A stretch of 64,000 nt of DNA from DATEKX01 sp963726785 (GCA_963726785.1 CAVSDJ010000007.1:2170001-2234000), one strand, 5' to 3'. Positions 27,928 to 36,613 are shown, counted from the stretch's first letter. The notes: generated by a model not told the origin, from the letters alone. Numbers and translations are program-made.

Positions 27928-28019
27928 ACCTAACAAGCGCATTCAGCGGAGGCCGCGAAGCGAGTTTCTCGTCAATCCATCAATACCGCTCGCGGCCCCG
28001 CTGATGCGAGGCGTTCGGC
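27928..28019 (+). other. attC4 (type I)
   Basis: R'' ACCTAAC and the unusual R' GTTCGGC bound 92 bp. Confidence 0.85.
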
Positions 28020-28115
28020 GTCACTACGATGGACGCTCCGTGCAAATGAACTCATATGGAACTTGCTTGCTTATGTCAATGATATTCCGGCTCCGAAGCC
28101 GACTTATGATTAGCT

Positions 28116-28493
28116 ATGCCTAAGAATGATACGTTCTCTGATGATGTGGTCGAATTGTTGCGACAATCCAAGATCATCGGCGTCCGAGCGGGGACTGTGC
28201 ACCGATATACGGGCGTCTGGCTCGTGGTTGTTGAAGGCAGGCTCTTTGTCCGTTCTTGGAATGACAAGCCGACAGGGTGGTACCGCGCCTTCATAAAAGA
28301 ACCCAATGGGAGCATTCAGGTGGCAGGGCTGGAGATGACTGTGCGAGCCAAGCTCACACGAAGCGCGCGAATCCGCAAGGCAGTGACTGAGGCATTGGGC
28401 CAGAAGTACAACACGAAAGCATCTCGGAAGTGGGTTGAGGGATTCGCCGAGCTAGGGCGTGAGTTGACGACGCTAGAACTGGTTCCCGGCTAA
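28116..28493 (+). CDS. Cassette 5: DUF2255 family protein
   Basis: The segment GVWLVVVEGRLFVRSWNDKP followed by TGWYRAF is the hallmark of DUF2255, small soluble proteins of unknown function. At 125 aa it has the family length. Bacterial members often occur in mobile DNA. The start ATG 28116 has no strong ribosome-binding site. Confidence 0.78.
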   Translation: MPKNDTFSDDVVELLRQSKIIGVRAGTVHRYTGVWLVVVEGRLFVRSWNDKPTGWYRAFIKEPNGSIQVAGLEMTVRAKLTRSARIRKAVTEALGQKYNTKASRKWVEGFAELGRELTTLELVPG

Positions 28494-28553
28494 GGTACAG
28501 GCGATGAGTGCAAAGTGAATGCGTTGATGGTTGCAAGCTGGTTGTGCCGTGCC

Positions 28554-28646
28554 GCCGAACAATCGCATCAACCGGAGCGCGCGAAGCAAATTTCTCGTGG
28601 TTTCTTTCAGCGCCGCTCGCGCGCCCGGTTATGCGGGGCGTTGGGC
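28554..28646 (+). other. attC5 (type III variant)
   Basis: R'' reads GCCGAAC, one base off the RYYYAAC consensus, against R' GTTGGGC. Arms CCGGAGCGCGCG / CGCGCGCCCGGTT pair. Length 93 bp. Confidence 0.75.
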
Positions 28647-28714
28647 CCCTGCTCGTGCCTTCTTGAAGAGGCAGTGATATATTTATTGCCGTACTAGAAC
28701 TTGGAGGTAACAAA

Positions 28715-29278
28715 GTGGCATCTTTACCTAAAACCTATATCACCTCTGAAGAGTATCTCGCACTTGATCGAAAAGCTGATGTTAAAAGCGAGTATTATGC
28801 AGGTCAGATTATAGCTTTTGCAGGTGCTAGTAAAAGACATAACCTTATAGTCGCCAATGTCCTTGCAGGTATCCATCGCCAGTTAATAGACCGGCCTTGT
28901 AATGTGTATCCGAGTGATATGCGAATAAGGATTAGCAAAACTGGGATGTATGCTTATCCCGACGTTGTTGTGACTTGCGGTGAAGAACAGTTCGCTGACG
29001 AAAATAGTGACATTCTGCTAAACCCTATTGTATTGATAGAAGTCCTATCTGAATCCACAGCCAATTATGATCGAGGAGATAAGTTTGAGCACTACCGGCG
29101 GATAGAGTCTTTGCGTGAATACATCTTAGTGTTCCAAGAGCTACATAGAGTAGATCAGTATGTACGCCAGAATGATACTCAATGGTTGTTGACTGAGTTT
29201 CACACTCCTAAAGATATAATTAAACTCAATTCAATCACTTGTGAGCTTGCCGTCAAAGAGATATACGCAAAGCTATAA
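28715..29278 (+). CDS. Cassette 6: Uma2 (DUF820) family endonuclease-fold protein
   Basis: This 187-aa protein matches Uma2: SEEYLALDRKADVKSEYYAG at the start, then AYPDVVVTCGEEQF, NPIVLIEVLSESTANYDRG-DKFEHYRRI and YILVFQELHRVDQY. The fold is PD-(D/E)XK with D of PDVVV and E of IEVLS. The biological role of Uma2 proteins is unknown. Start GTG follows GGAGGTAA by 6 nt. Confidence 0.88.
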   Translation: MASLPKTYITSEEYLALDRKADVKSEYYAGQIIAFAGASKRHNLIVANVLAGIHRQLIDRPCNVYPSDMRIRISKTGMYAYPDVVVTCGEEQFADENSDILLNPIVLIEVLSESTANYDRGDKFEHYRRIESLREYILVFQELHRVDQYVRQNDTQWLLTEFHTPKDIIKLNSITCELAVKEIYAKL

Positions 29279-29298
29279 ATATTTTGTTTCCAACGGTG

Positions 29299-29389
29299 GC
29301 CCAACAAACGCATGCAGCGGAGGCCGCGAAGCCAGTTTCTCATCGTTAGCCAGTTATTCACGCGGCCCCGCTGATGCTGGGCGTTAGAC
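29299..29389 (+). other. attC6 (type I)
   Basis: R'' GCCCAAC and R' GTTAGAC; 91 bp. Confidence 0.88.
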
Positions 29390-29791
29390 CCTTGCGGCGG
29401 TGCTGTTGAGGATCAGTGTTCGGGTTGCCAATCGAAATTCCAACCAACTGCCTCTTTCTCGCTTCACACCTCCCTTCCTGCCGCCGCTTGTTTCTTCTTC
29501 TTTCTTGCTCCTGCTTTGCTGCTTGCTTCCACACTCTTGCTATGAAGTCTGGCAGCCCTAATGTGGGATTGCACAAGATTAGCCGGGATGGTTCACCAAG
29601 CACTAGCACAAAGCTATGCTCTTGCTTGCTGACAGATCGTCGCCTGTTGTAGCGTTTGTGGGTCGGTCATTTTGGCAATAGAGTAGAAGCAACAATCAGC
29701 ATCAGCCAACAGCAGAGGGAAACGAGCAAGGGTTCAGATAAAAGCAGAAGGAAGAAATTGGGATGGAATCGGTTTGGTAAAATGAAAGCGG
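29390..29791 (+). ncRNA. Cassette 7: family C, candidate structured RNA
   Basis: 402 bp, nearly identical to cassette 20. The first half is pyrimidine-rich and the second purine-rich. It shares GAGGATCA plus a start codon near the left end and CTATGCTCTTGCT...GACAGATCGTCGCCTG in the middle with the other family C cassettes. A 78-codon frame starts at this GTG but is not conserved in the other subfamilies. Confidence 0.5.
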
Positions 29792-29894
29792 GTCTAACTA
29801 CAGCATGCAGCGGAGCGCGGTAAGCACAGTTGAAAAGGCTTGGGCTAGCTGAGTTAGTCTGCAACAACGCGCCCGCTGATGCTGGGCGTTAGAC
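29792..29894 (+). other. attC7 (type II)
   Basis: R'' GTCTAAC and R' GTTAGAC; 103 bp. Confidence 0.88.
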
Positions 29895-30284
29895 CCTTGC
29901 GACTGCGTGGCGGAGGATCAATGTTCGAGTTGCTAATCAATTCATTCGAGCCAGATGCCTCCTCTCGCTTCACTTCACGGCTGCCGTTGCCGCTTGTTCT
30001 TCCTTCCTTTATGCGCTCTGTGTGTGCTCGTTGCCTTTTCTTTCATCCCATAGTCTATAGTTGTCCAGATGCAGGCTCGGGCAAGAAGCGAGCAGGAGAG
30101 CAACAAGCGGCAGCAGTTAGCTATGCGCTTGCTCGGCGACAGATCGTTGCCTGTTGTAGCGCTCGATATCAACAAGGCCATGCGGCATAAACAGGGTGGA
30201 GCAACAGTGACCAACAGATTTGAGTCGAAGCAGAAGGGAGAAAGAAGAATCTGGCAATGAAACAGGTCATAGAAATAAAGACGG
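29895..30284 (+). ncRNA. Cassette 8: family C, candidate structured RNA
   Basis: 390 bp. GCCGCTTGTT (29989-29998) pairs with AACAAGCGGC (30102-30111). The varying pair in this helix is C-G here, U-G in cassette 13 and U-A in cassette 39. An 89-codon frame starts after GGAGGATCA but its protein is unlike those of the other subfamilies. Confidence 0.55.
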
Positions 30285-30374
30285 GTCTAACTAGAGCATG
30301 CAGCGGAGGCCGCTAACAGAGGTTCAAATGAAAGCGAGTGCAACACGCGGCCCCGCTGATGCTGGGCGTTAGAC
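30285..30374 (+). other. attC8 (type I)
   Basis: R'' GTCTAAC and R' GTTAGAC; 90 bp. The left arm reads GGCCGCTAACAG, a variant of the usual GGCCGCGAA. Confidence 0.87.
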
Positions 30375-30467
30375 CCCTTGACTGCAAGCTTCAATTGCCT
30401 GCCTGTGCTGCTTGATAAATCACAAAAATGATTGTATCTTCTTTGTAGAAACATTGGGAGGTAACAA

Positions 30468-30710
30468 ATGCGGACTCAAATACAAAAATGGGGCAATAGC
30501 CTTGCTCTTCGGATACCCAAGTCATTCGCTACAGAATCAAGCATTGAAGAAGGTTCTCTTGTAGATATGTCCATAATCGAGGGAAGGTTAGTTATAGAAC
30601 CTATCTCTGAGCCGACATATTCTCTTGAAGAACTCTTGGCAGGAATCACTAAAGAAAACATCCACGCGGAAGTTGACACTGGCAGTCCGACCGGCAAAGA
30701 GGTGTGGTGA
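30468..30710 (+). CDS. mazE: Cassette 9: MazE/AbrB-type antitoxin
   Basis: The start MRTQIQKWGNSLALRIPKSFA is the swapped-hairpin DNA-binding domain of MazE-type antitoxins; the acidic C-terminal half (LEELLAGITKENIHAEVDTG) is the toxin-binding tail. The stop overlaps the toxin ATG (TGATG). GGGAGGTAACAA precedes the start. The pair should be autoregulated. Confidence 0.88.
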   Translation: MRTQIQKWGNSLALRIPKSFATESSIEEGSLVDMSIIEGRLVIEPISEPTYSLEELLAGITKENIHAEVDTGSPTGKEVW

Positions 30711-31045
30711 TGCCAAGGGTTTATGTACCTCATCGCGGTGATGTAGTGTGGATGAGCTTTAACCCACAAGCGGGACACGAGCAATCAGGCAGAAGGCCAG
30801 CAGTTGTAATTTCTCCGGCTGCCTACAACGGCAAAGTAGGTCTGGCAATATTATGTCCTGTCACCAATCAGATCAAAGGCTATCCGTTCGAGGTGATAAT
30901 ACCGAAGGGGCTGAAAGTAACTGGAGCAGTTTTGTCTGACCAAGCGAAAAGCCTTGATTGGAAAGCAAGAAAAGCAGAATTGATTTGCAAACTGCCGGAA
31001 TCGGTAATAAATGACGTATTACAGAAGCTGAATACATTGTTGTGA
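30710..31045 (+). CDS. mazF: Cassette 9: MazF/PemK-type mRNA endonuclease toxin
   Basis: The 111-aa toxin shows the MazF core: YVPHRGDVVWMSFNPQAGHE, QSGRRPAVVISP, then LAILCPVTNQIKGYPFEV and AVLSDQAKSLDWKARKAEL. It cuts mRNA at short sequence motifs unless held by MazE. It is coupled to mazE by a 1-nt overlap. Such pairs are thought to stabilise large cassette arrays. Confidence 0.92.
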   Translation: MPRVYVPHRGDVVWMSFNPQAGHEQSGRRPAVVISPAAYNGKVGLAILCPVTNQIKGYPFEVIIPKGLKVTGAVLSDQAKSLDWKARKAELICKLPESVINDVLQKLNTLL

Positions 31046-31083
31046 TCAACAAATCTGAGATATGCCCGCTGTTCGAAAGCGGG

Positions 31084-31173
31084 GTCTAACAAACGCATGC
31101 AGCGAAGGCCGCGAACAACTATTCGAATGCTTGCTAGTGCTGCGCGCGGCCCCGCTGATGCTGGGCGTTAGAC
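31084..31173 (+). other. attC9 (type I)
   Basis: R'' GTCTAAC and R' GTTAGAC; 90 bp, with GCGAAGGCC in the left arm. Confidence 0.87.
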
Positions 31174-31193
31174 CCCTATACTGAGGAAGCTGG

Positions 31194-31748
31194 ATGAACG
31201 ACACCGGAACGAGAGAAAGATCATGGCTCAGGCTGCCCGTTGTTGCAGCAAGTTCTGAATATCTGGTGATGGGCCACCTGATGCGCCGAAATATCTTGAC
31301 CTATAAAGCTCCTCAAAATAATGAGGGCTACGATCTAATCTGTATCCACCCCAATCCTCGGCATGTTCTAAAGAATAGTGATCTTGCACAGGTCAGAGTC
31401 CAGGTAAAGAGTCGTTACGCTACCGATTGTGATAGAGGCTTTCCAGTGAAAGATGTTTCCTTTGATGCCTTCGATTTCTTGATAGTTGTTTTCCTGAACA
31501 TTGGCAAGTTCTCAGGTAAAAATGACGGCTCTCAAGGCGCACGCGAAATAGAATTCTATACTCTGCCGAATGAGTTTATAAGGAAGCATCATAACAAGAG
31601 TTCCTCTTGGCAGAAGGTAAGGTTAAGAGCACTTGAAAACGAGATCGAACAGTACAAGAATGAGAAAGGTTTTGAACAGATAGCACAAGCATTGGGCATT
31701 CCAAAACCGATAAAGAGAAGAACGGAGTTGCCCAACAATGGGGTCTAA
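31194..31748 (+). CDS. Cassette 10: PD-(D/E)XK-like hypothetical protein
   Basis: The segment NNEGYDLICIHPNPRHV followed by LAQVRVQVKSRYATDCD has the D...Q-x-K arrangement of restriction-like nucleases of the DUF4365/resolvase type. The next strand DAFDFLIVVFLNIG fits. It has 184 aa. Its stop codon TAA is supplied by the R'' core of attC10. Nuclease activity is inferred only. Confidence 0.65.
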   Translation: MNDTGTRERSWLRLPVVAASSEYLVMGHLMRRNILTYKAPQNNEGYDLICIHPNPRHVLKNSDLAQVRVQVKSRYATDCDRGFPVKDVSFDAFDFLIVVFLNIGKFSGKNDGSQGAREIEFYTLPNEFIRKHHNKSSSWQKVRLRALENEIEQYKNEKGFEQIAQALGIPKPIKRRTELPNNGV

Positions 31749-31834
31749 CTTCAGCATGCAGCGGAGGCCGCGAAGCAGGTTTCTTATCATTCTGCCAGTG
31801 TCGCTCGCGGCCCCGCTGATGCTGGGCGTTAGAC
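31743..31834 (+). other. attC10 (type I)
   Basis: R'' GTCTAAC provides the stop of the preceding gene; R' GTTAGAC; 92 bp. Confidence 0.88.
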
Positions 31835-31857
31835 AGCTTCGCGGAGAAGGTGAGTAT

Positions 31858-32283
31858 ATGAAGATAAAACGAATGATGCTGTTGGTTCCAATCCTCTTTT
31901 ATGCATGTAGCGCAGAAGATTCTCAAACTTACACATTTTATAGTCTTGAGTCTGGGAAGACGATCAAGATTGTACAGATGGGCCAATGCTCTTTGAATTT
32001 TCCTGAAACCGAAGAGACTGGTATAGCTCTAACCTATCAAACCAGTCTTGCAGTCGGAAACGAGTCCAAACTCGACCAAGAGATGGCTGAGATATCGGAA
32101 TGGCTTGAGGTGGAAGCAGAAAAAATTGGTGTGAGGCTTATAAATATCAATGCTGTTGAAACGATAGGTGCATCAAAGCCGAAGTCGAATGGCAAGAGTA
32201 TAGTATTGAGGAAGGAAATAGATGGTCAGTGGCATTCAATAGAGTTGTTACCAGAAAATAGATATGTAAGTCGAACTAACTAA
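31858..32283 (+). CDS. Cassette 11: lipoprotein of unknown function
   Basis: A short signal ending LFYAC marks a lipoprotein (141 aa). The mature domain is mostly polar and not recognised. GGAGAAGGTG precedes ATG 31858; longer frames that run back into attC10 are rejected. Confidence 0.68.
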   Translation: MKIKRMMLLVPILFYACSAEDSQTYTFYSLESGKTIKIVQMGQCSLNFPETEETGIALTYQTSLAVGNESKLDQEMAEISEWLEVEAEKIGVRLININAVETIGASKPKSNGKSIVLRKEIDGQWHSIELLPENRYVSRTN

Positions 32284-32311
32284 ATTCAAGGGGGACTGTC
32301 GCCACAGGGCT

Positions 32312-32401
32312 GTCTAACATTTGCATGCAGCGGAGGCCGCAAACAAGGACTCAAATGAATGCGACTGCCACACGCGGCCCCGCTGATGCTGGGCGTTAGA
32401 C
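32312..32401 (+). other. attC11 (type I)
   Basis: R'' GTCTAAC and R' GTTAGAC; 90 bp. Confidence 0.88.
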
Positions 32402-32604
32402 AGTCGCGTATGAAATACTGCGAGTGAACGTACGCCGCCGCGCCGTCAGTCGGCCAGATTGTTGCGAGTGATCGCCGCGCCGCAGAAGCGTATAGTTGAG
32501 TCTGCAAAAAGAAAGCTTGAGCAGGTGTGCAATTGGCAAGAGCGAAAGAAAGCAAGAGGCAAGCGGCGCGGCAGAAGGCGCAGCGGCGTCTGCCAAGACA
32601 CGAT
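32402..32604 (+). ncRNA. Cassette 12: ORF-less family B
   Basis: 203 bp. P3 is a perfect 10-bp pairing of GCCGCGCCGC with GCGGCGCGGC. The outer ACGCCGCCGCGCC faces GGCGCAGCGGCGT with one mismatch. P1 TCGCGT faces ACACGA with a C/A mismatch. Confidence 0.55.
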
Positions 32605-32707
32605 GTCTAACAACAGCATGCAGCGGAGCGCGGTTATCACGCTTGAAATGGCTTGGGCTAGCTGAGTTAGTCTGAATCAACGCGCCCGCTGATACTGGGC
32701 GTTAGAC
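32605..32707 (+). other. attC12 (type II)
   Basis: R'' GTCTAAC and R' GTTAGAC; 103 bp. Confidence 0.88.
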
Positions 32708-33098
32708 CCTTGCGTGAGTGCGGTGGAGGATCAATGCTCGACTTGCCAATGATTCCTTCCAACACAATGCCTCTTCTCAGTTTCGGCCTTCATCTTGCCC
32801 TGTCGCTTGTTCATCTCTGGGTCACACCCCTCTTGCCTTCTTGCTCAGGATTGCGCTCTCTCAATGCGATCTCGCTCTACTGATGCAGTTGCGAACAAAC
32901 GGACAACAATGCTTGAACAAGCGGCAGGGCAAAGCTATGCTCTTGCTCGCCGACAGATCGTTGCCTGATGTAGCGCTTGATAACAACGAGGCCATGCGGC
33001 ATAAACAGGGTGGAGCAACAGCGACCAACAGATTTGAGTCGAAGCAGAAGGGAGAAAGAAGAATCTGGCAATGAAACAGGTCATAGAAATAAAGACGG
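32708..33098 (+). ncRNA. Cassette 13: family C, candidate structured RNA
   Basis: 391 bp. CCTGTCGCTTGTTC (32799-32812) pairs over 14 bp with GAACAAGCGGCAGG (32915-32928), one U-G wobble. Frames of 49 codons (behind GGAGGATCA) and 118 codons exist but do not align with those of cassettes 7, 8 or 39. Confidence 0.55.
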
Positions 33099-33191
33099 GT
33101 CTAACTAGAGCATGCAGCGGAGGCCGCGAAGCGAGTTTCTCATGGTTACTTTCAGTTCTCCGCGCGGCCCCGCTGATGCTGGGTGTTAGAC
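33099..33191 (+). other. attC13 (type I)
   Basis: R'' GTCTAAC and R' GTTAGAC; 93 bp, right arm ending GGGTGTTAGAC. Confidence 0.88.
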
Positions 33192-33255
33192 GTCTGACTT
33201 TTCAGCAACTCTCCAATCTGCCGCAATGCGAAGGCCGAAATGATATACTTCACCT

Positions 33256-33504
33256 ATGCAATTTGAGTGGGACTCAACAAAAGCAACGGCTAATCTATCA
33301 AAGCACGGAGTCTCATTCGATGAAGCCAAGTCTGTCTTTGACGATCCGCTCTACGTCGATTTTTACGATCCTGATCATTCAGACGGGGAGAATGGTTACA
33401 TCATTATTGGGCAGTCTCAGCAAGGTCGTTTATTGATGGTGTCGTACACGGAAAGAAATGATACTATCCGAATTATCAGTTCGAGAGAAGTAACAGCAAC
33501 GGAG
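33256..33504 (+). pseudogene. brnT: Cassette 14: brnT toxin gene, interrupted by an IS66 element
   Basis: The N-terminal 83 codons (MQFEWDSTKATANLSKHGVS, DEAKSVFDDPLYVDFYDPDH, VSYTERNDTIRIISSRE) are a BrnT-type RNase toxin. The IS enters at codon 83. The missing end, TEREAYEEG and stop, is found intact after the IS at 34950-34979, so the original gene can be rebuilt exactly. The remaining frame adds 14 foreign residues from the IS. Toxin activity may be lost while brnA stays intact. Confidence 0.85.
33497..33504 (+). repeat. Left target-site duplication of the IS66 element
   Basis: CAACGGAG here is repeated at 34947-34954, the 8-bp duplication expected for IS66. Confidence 0.92.
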
Positions 33505-34946
33505 GTAACTGTTCAGACTTCGGCGAATGGGCGAAGCTCAGCGATTTGACATAGGGTGTAAACTTTGCGCGTGAAGCTTGATCTCGACAACGCTACCCGC
33601 GAAGAGTTAATCCAACTCAACTTGCAGTTGTTTGCTCAACTTCAAGTTTTGCAGGAACGTGTCAAACAGCTAGAAGCAGAACTGGAATCTTTGCGCGGCG
33701 GCGGCTCACACAGCAACCCTCCTAGCTTCGTCAAGGCTAATCGCCCTGCTCGCAATAAGAAAAAGAAGCGCAAGAAGCGTCTGCACGGATTCTCGCGCAG
33801 GCTTGATTGGGTTACTGCTCGCGTCGAGCACTCGCTTAATCAGTGCCCAGAGTGTCTAGTTTCGCTCAAAGGCCGACGCGTGGTCAGCTCTCGACAGATC
33901 ATTGAGCTTCCATCGGTTCAGGTCCAGGTCGTTGAGCACAAACTTGTAGAGCGGTCTTGTCCCAACTGCCTCAAGCGCTGGACGCCGCCTCTGGATTTAT
34001 CATCACTTGCAGTAGGCAAACAGCGATTCGGCATTAGCGTTCAATCCGAAGTAGCACTGTTGCGCGAGCAATGCAGGCTTCCCTTCAGAGTCATACAAGA
34101 GTATCTCCAAGCTAGATTCAACCTGCGGATAAGTCTTGGCCAGATAGTGGCCTTAGTTGAAGGTGTGGCTCGGCGAGGCAAAGCAATAGTCGAATCTTTC
34201 AAAGACGAAATTCGAGCCTCTCCTGTAGTAAATGGCGATGAAACGAGTTGGCGAGAAAACGGGCAAAACGGATATGTGTGGAGTTTCTCAACCGATAAGG
34301 TCAGATATTTTCTATACCGCAAAAGCCGTTCAGCAGAAGTTGTGAAAGAAGTTCTCGGCCAGCAGTTCGAAGGCGTTGTGGTGAGCGATTTCTACGCGGC
34401 CTACAACGCGCATCTGGGATTGCACCAGCGATGCTGGGTGCATCTGCTGAGAGATATACACGAACTGAAAGAGAAGCATGCCAAAGATAAAGGGTTGAAA
34501 AAGTGGGCGGTAGCAGTCAAAGCGATCTATGAGGAAGCTAAGGCATACAAAGGAGCAAACGCGAGGTTAGGGCCGGTAGAGCAGAAAGCAGAGCGAGTAA
34601 AGCGTCAGCGAGAGTATGAACAAAAGTTGATGAGAGTGTGCCGACCACACTTGAAGAAGAAGAGGCCGCAGTCAACGCTATGTGAAAGGATAGAGAGATA
34701 CTTGCCGGAGATGTTCGTGTTCATAGCAGACGCTCGTGTGCCGTCAGATAATAACGCGGCAGAGCGAAGTGTGAGACATGTAGTTGTAAGTCGCAAGATC
34801 AGTGGAGGGACGAGATCTGAAACGGGGAGCGAGACAAAGAGTATATTGGCATCATTGTTTGGAACGTGGAGATTGCAAGGACTAGATTTCTATCAATGCT
34901 GCTGGAATTTACTGGCAGCAAATAATCCGACACTCTGAACAGTTAC
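33505..34946 (+). mobile_element. IS66-family insertion sequence (ISBst12-like, single ORF)
   Basis: The 1442-bp element has perfect 13-bp terminal inverted repeats, GTAACTGTTCAGA and its complement, and 8-bp direct repeats CAACGGAG. Only a TnpC-type transposase is encoded, with no tnpA or tnpB, as in the ISBst12 subgroup. It lies inside brnT in the direction of the cassette. The intact ends and gene suggest a recent insertion. Confidence 0.93.
33565..34938 (+). CDS. IS66-family transposase (TnpC)
   Basis: This DDE transposase of 457 aa has an N-terminal leucine-zipper region (LQLFAQLQVLQERVKQLEAEL), a zinc-binding segment (CPECLVSL...CPNCLKRW), and the DDE domain: VVNGDETSWRENG, VVSDFYAAYNAHLGLHQRCW and the glutamate of NNAAERSVRH. 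It ends TWRLQGLDFYQCCW, the usual IS66 C-terminus. The start is a TTG/GTG-type codon near 33565; the exact one is uncertain. Confidence 0.93.
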   Translation: MRVKLDLDNATREELIQLNLQLFAQLQVLQERVKQLEAELESLRGGGSHSNPPSFVKANRPARNKKKKRKKRLHGFSRRLDWVTARVEHSLNQCPECLVSLKGRRVVSSRQIIELPSVQVQVVEHKLVERSCPNCLKRWTPPLDLSSLAVGKQRFGISVQSEVALLREQCRLPFRVIQEYLQARFNLRISLGQIVALVEGVARRGKAIVESFKDEIRASPVVNGDETSWRENGQNGYVWSFSTDKVRYFLYRKSRSAEVVKEVLGQQFEGVVVSDFYAAYNAHLGLHQRCWVHLLRDIHELKEKHAKDKGLKKWAVAVKAIYEEAKAYKGANARLGPVEQKAERVKRQREYEQKLMRVCRPHLKKKRPQSTLCERIERYLPEMFVFIADARVPSDNNAAERSVRHVVVSRKISGGTRSETGSETKSILASLFGTWRLQGLDFYQCCWNLLAANNPTL

Positions 34947-34954
34947 CAACGGAG
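34947..34954 (+). repeat. Right target-site duplication of the IS66 element
   Basis: CAACGGAG repeats the left duplication; after it brnT resumes in frame as TEREAYEEG then stop. Confidence 0.92.
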
Positions 34955-34964
34955 CGGGAAGCGT

Positions 34965-35204
34965 ATGAAGAAGGTTGAAACAGAAATGGATGATGATCTT
35001 CGGCCAGAATATGAGCTGAAAAGCTTGCGTGTAAGAAGGCTAGGACCAGGACGTAAGAGTTTCGGAGGGCTAGTGGTTCGCCTAGAACCAGACGTTGCAG
35101 AGGTCTTTCCAGATGCAGAGTCAGTGAACGAGGCGCTACGGTTCCTGATAAGAGTGACTAAAGAGAATAAGCCCTCAGTTAGTGACAGCCGAGGCGACGT
35201 CTGA
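34965..35204 (+). CDS. brnA: Cassette 14: BrnA-like antitoxin
   Basis: The 79-aa protein (MDDDLRPEYELKSLRVRRLG, then GLVVRLEPDVAEVFPDAESV and NEALRFLIRV) fits the BrnA antitoxin with a C-terminal ribbon-helix-helix domain. Its start overlaps the former end of brnT. The IS481-like element begins within a few bases of its stop, so the last residues may have been altered. Without the toxin it may repress only its own promoter, now lost upstream of the IS. Confidence 0.8.
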   Translation: MKKVETEMDDDLRPEYELKSLRVRRLGPGRKSFGGLVVRLEPDVAEVFPDAESVNEALRFLIRVTKENKPSVSDSRGDV

Positions 35205-35206
35205 GT

Positions 35207-36515
35207 GATCGGGGACATGGGTAACAAAAAAGTCCGGGCACATGGGTTACACTTTTTTCTTATGTCGCCACAGCTTCCCCAACTCGTCTTCGATTCGCAT
35301 CTGCGCTTCGATTAGACGACCGAGTTTGACTGGGCCAAAGTAGACGTTCCATATACCATTATCTATTTCTTCGAGGCCGACCCATTGACCGGCACACGTT
35401 ATACTGACATTTACCCAGTCACAGTTCCAGCGGATTCCTCCGTTGTAGCTCACGTAGCGCGTTTCATAATGCGCAGGATATTCCAAGGCCGGAACTTTCT
35501 TAGGGTACGGGCGCGGGCTTGGCTGGTAGACCGAAGCTGGCGTTTCAAGATTGATCGCTTCGTGAGGGCGAACTTCGTTGTACTCTTGCCGGAAAGCGTT
35601 GAACTTGCGCTGCTGCGCTCGCAGATTGCCAGCCGCAGGTCGCGTGGTTTCTGCTTTTAACGTGCGATGCATACGTTCGTGTCGGCCATTTTGTTGGGGC
35701 TTACCCGGCTCGATCAGTTCGGGCAGTATGCCAAGTTGAATCCACCAGGCTGATAGTGAAGAAAGGCGGGCAAGCGAGACGGTGGCAAAGGGCACGCCGT
35801 TATCAGTGCGGATGCGCTCAGGCAAGCCGAACTCGCGAAATACCCTCTCGAATACTGATTTGGCGGAAGCACACTCAGTCGTAAACAAAGCTTGGCAGCC
35901 AAGCAAGTAGCGCGAGAATCCATCGGTGATGGTCAGAGGATAGCAATAGATACCGTCGTGAGTTTTGAACTGGCCTTTGAAGTCAGCGCACCAGACTTGA
36001 TTGGGAGCGGCTATAATAGAAGAAGGTTTGCCGGGATGAGAGAGATGACGGCGCTTGCGAGCTTTCTTTACAAGCCCGTGACGAGCGAGTAGGTCACAGA
36101 CAGTTGTTCGAGCGGGTCAGATGCGGTTGGGATCTCGTTTAGACAACAGCTTGAGTAGTTTCTTCGGTCCCCAGGTAGGGTGAAGGCGACGAGCATCAAG
36201 CAGGGCGTCAACGATGTCAGGATCAGTTTGGTGAGGGCATGAATTAGGCTTGCGAGAGCGATCTTCAAGGCCGGAGATGGAGTCTTGCTGGTAGCGATTG
36301 ATCCACTTATAGGCAGTCTTTCTGCTGATGCCGTAATGGAGGCATAGTTCTGTGATGGAAAGAGATTGACGAAGGAAATCGGCGATGAACTGAGTCTTGT
36401 GGTCCATAGGTGATAAATTACTCCAGGGCATCTTGCACCTCCTTTAATGGAGGACAGTATGCCGGAAAAGTGTTACCCATGTACCTGGACTAATCTGTTA
36501 CCTATGTACCTGGAC
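35207..36515 (-). mobile_element. IS481-family insertion sequence (approximate ends)
   Basis: The two ends are imperfect inverted repeats of about 45 bp, each with a doubled motif GTCCxGGxACATGGGTAACAC. The element lies between brnA and attC14 on the minus strand. I cannot see a clear target-site duplication, so the ends are good to a few bases only. Confidence 0.78.
35247..36431 (-). pseudogene. IS481-family transposase with an in-frame stop
   Basis: The N-terminal part is a helix-turn-helix (SITELCLHYGISRKTAYKWI). After NRI a TGA (36117-36119) replaces the conserved Trp codon, then the same frame continues PARTTVCDLLARHGLVKKAR and the DDE core: VWCADFKGQF, RTDNGVPFA and NGRHERMHRT. All catalytic residues survive. 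A single nonsense change TGG to TGA thus inactivates the element, unless read through. Confidence 0.85.
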
Positions 36516-36521
36516 TATACC

Positions 36522-36613
36522 GTCTAACAAGCGCATGCAGCGGAGGCCGCGAATTGGGTTTCTCATGGTTGCTTGACTGCCGCTCGCGGCCTCGCTGATG
36601 CTTGGCGTTAGAC
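36522..36613 (+). other. attC14 (type I)
   Basis: R'' GTCTAAC and R' GTTAGAC; 92 bp. It closes the brnTA cassette, now about 3.4 kb with both ISs. Confidence 0.87.

Noticed and set aside
32718..33074. 118-codon ORF in family C cassettes (also 36624 and 44696)
   Set aside because: It exists only in one subtype, its composition is like a shadow frame, it lacks a ribosome-binding site at its own start, and the other subtypes have unrelated frames.
36522..36613. IS481 right end as part of attC14
   Set aside because: The inverted repeat ends a few bases before R'' and attC14 has a normal type I fold.
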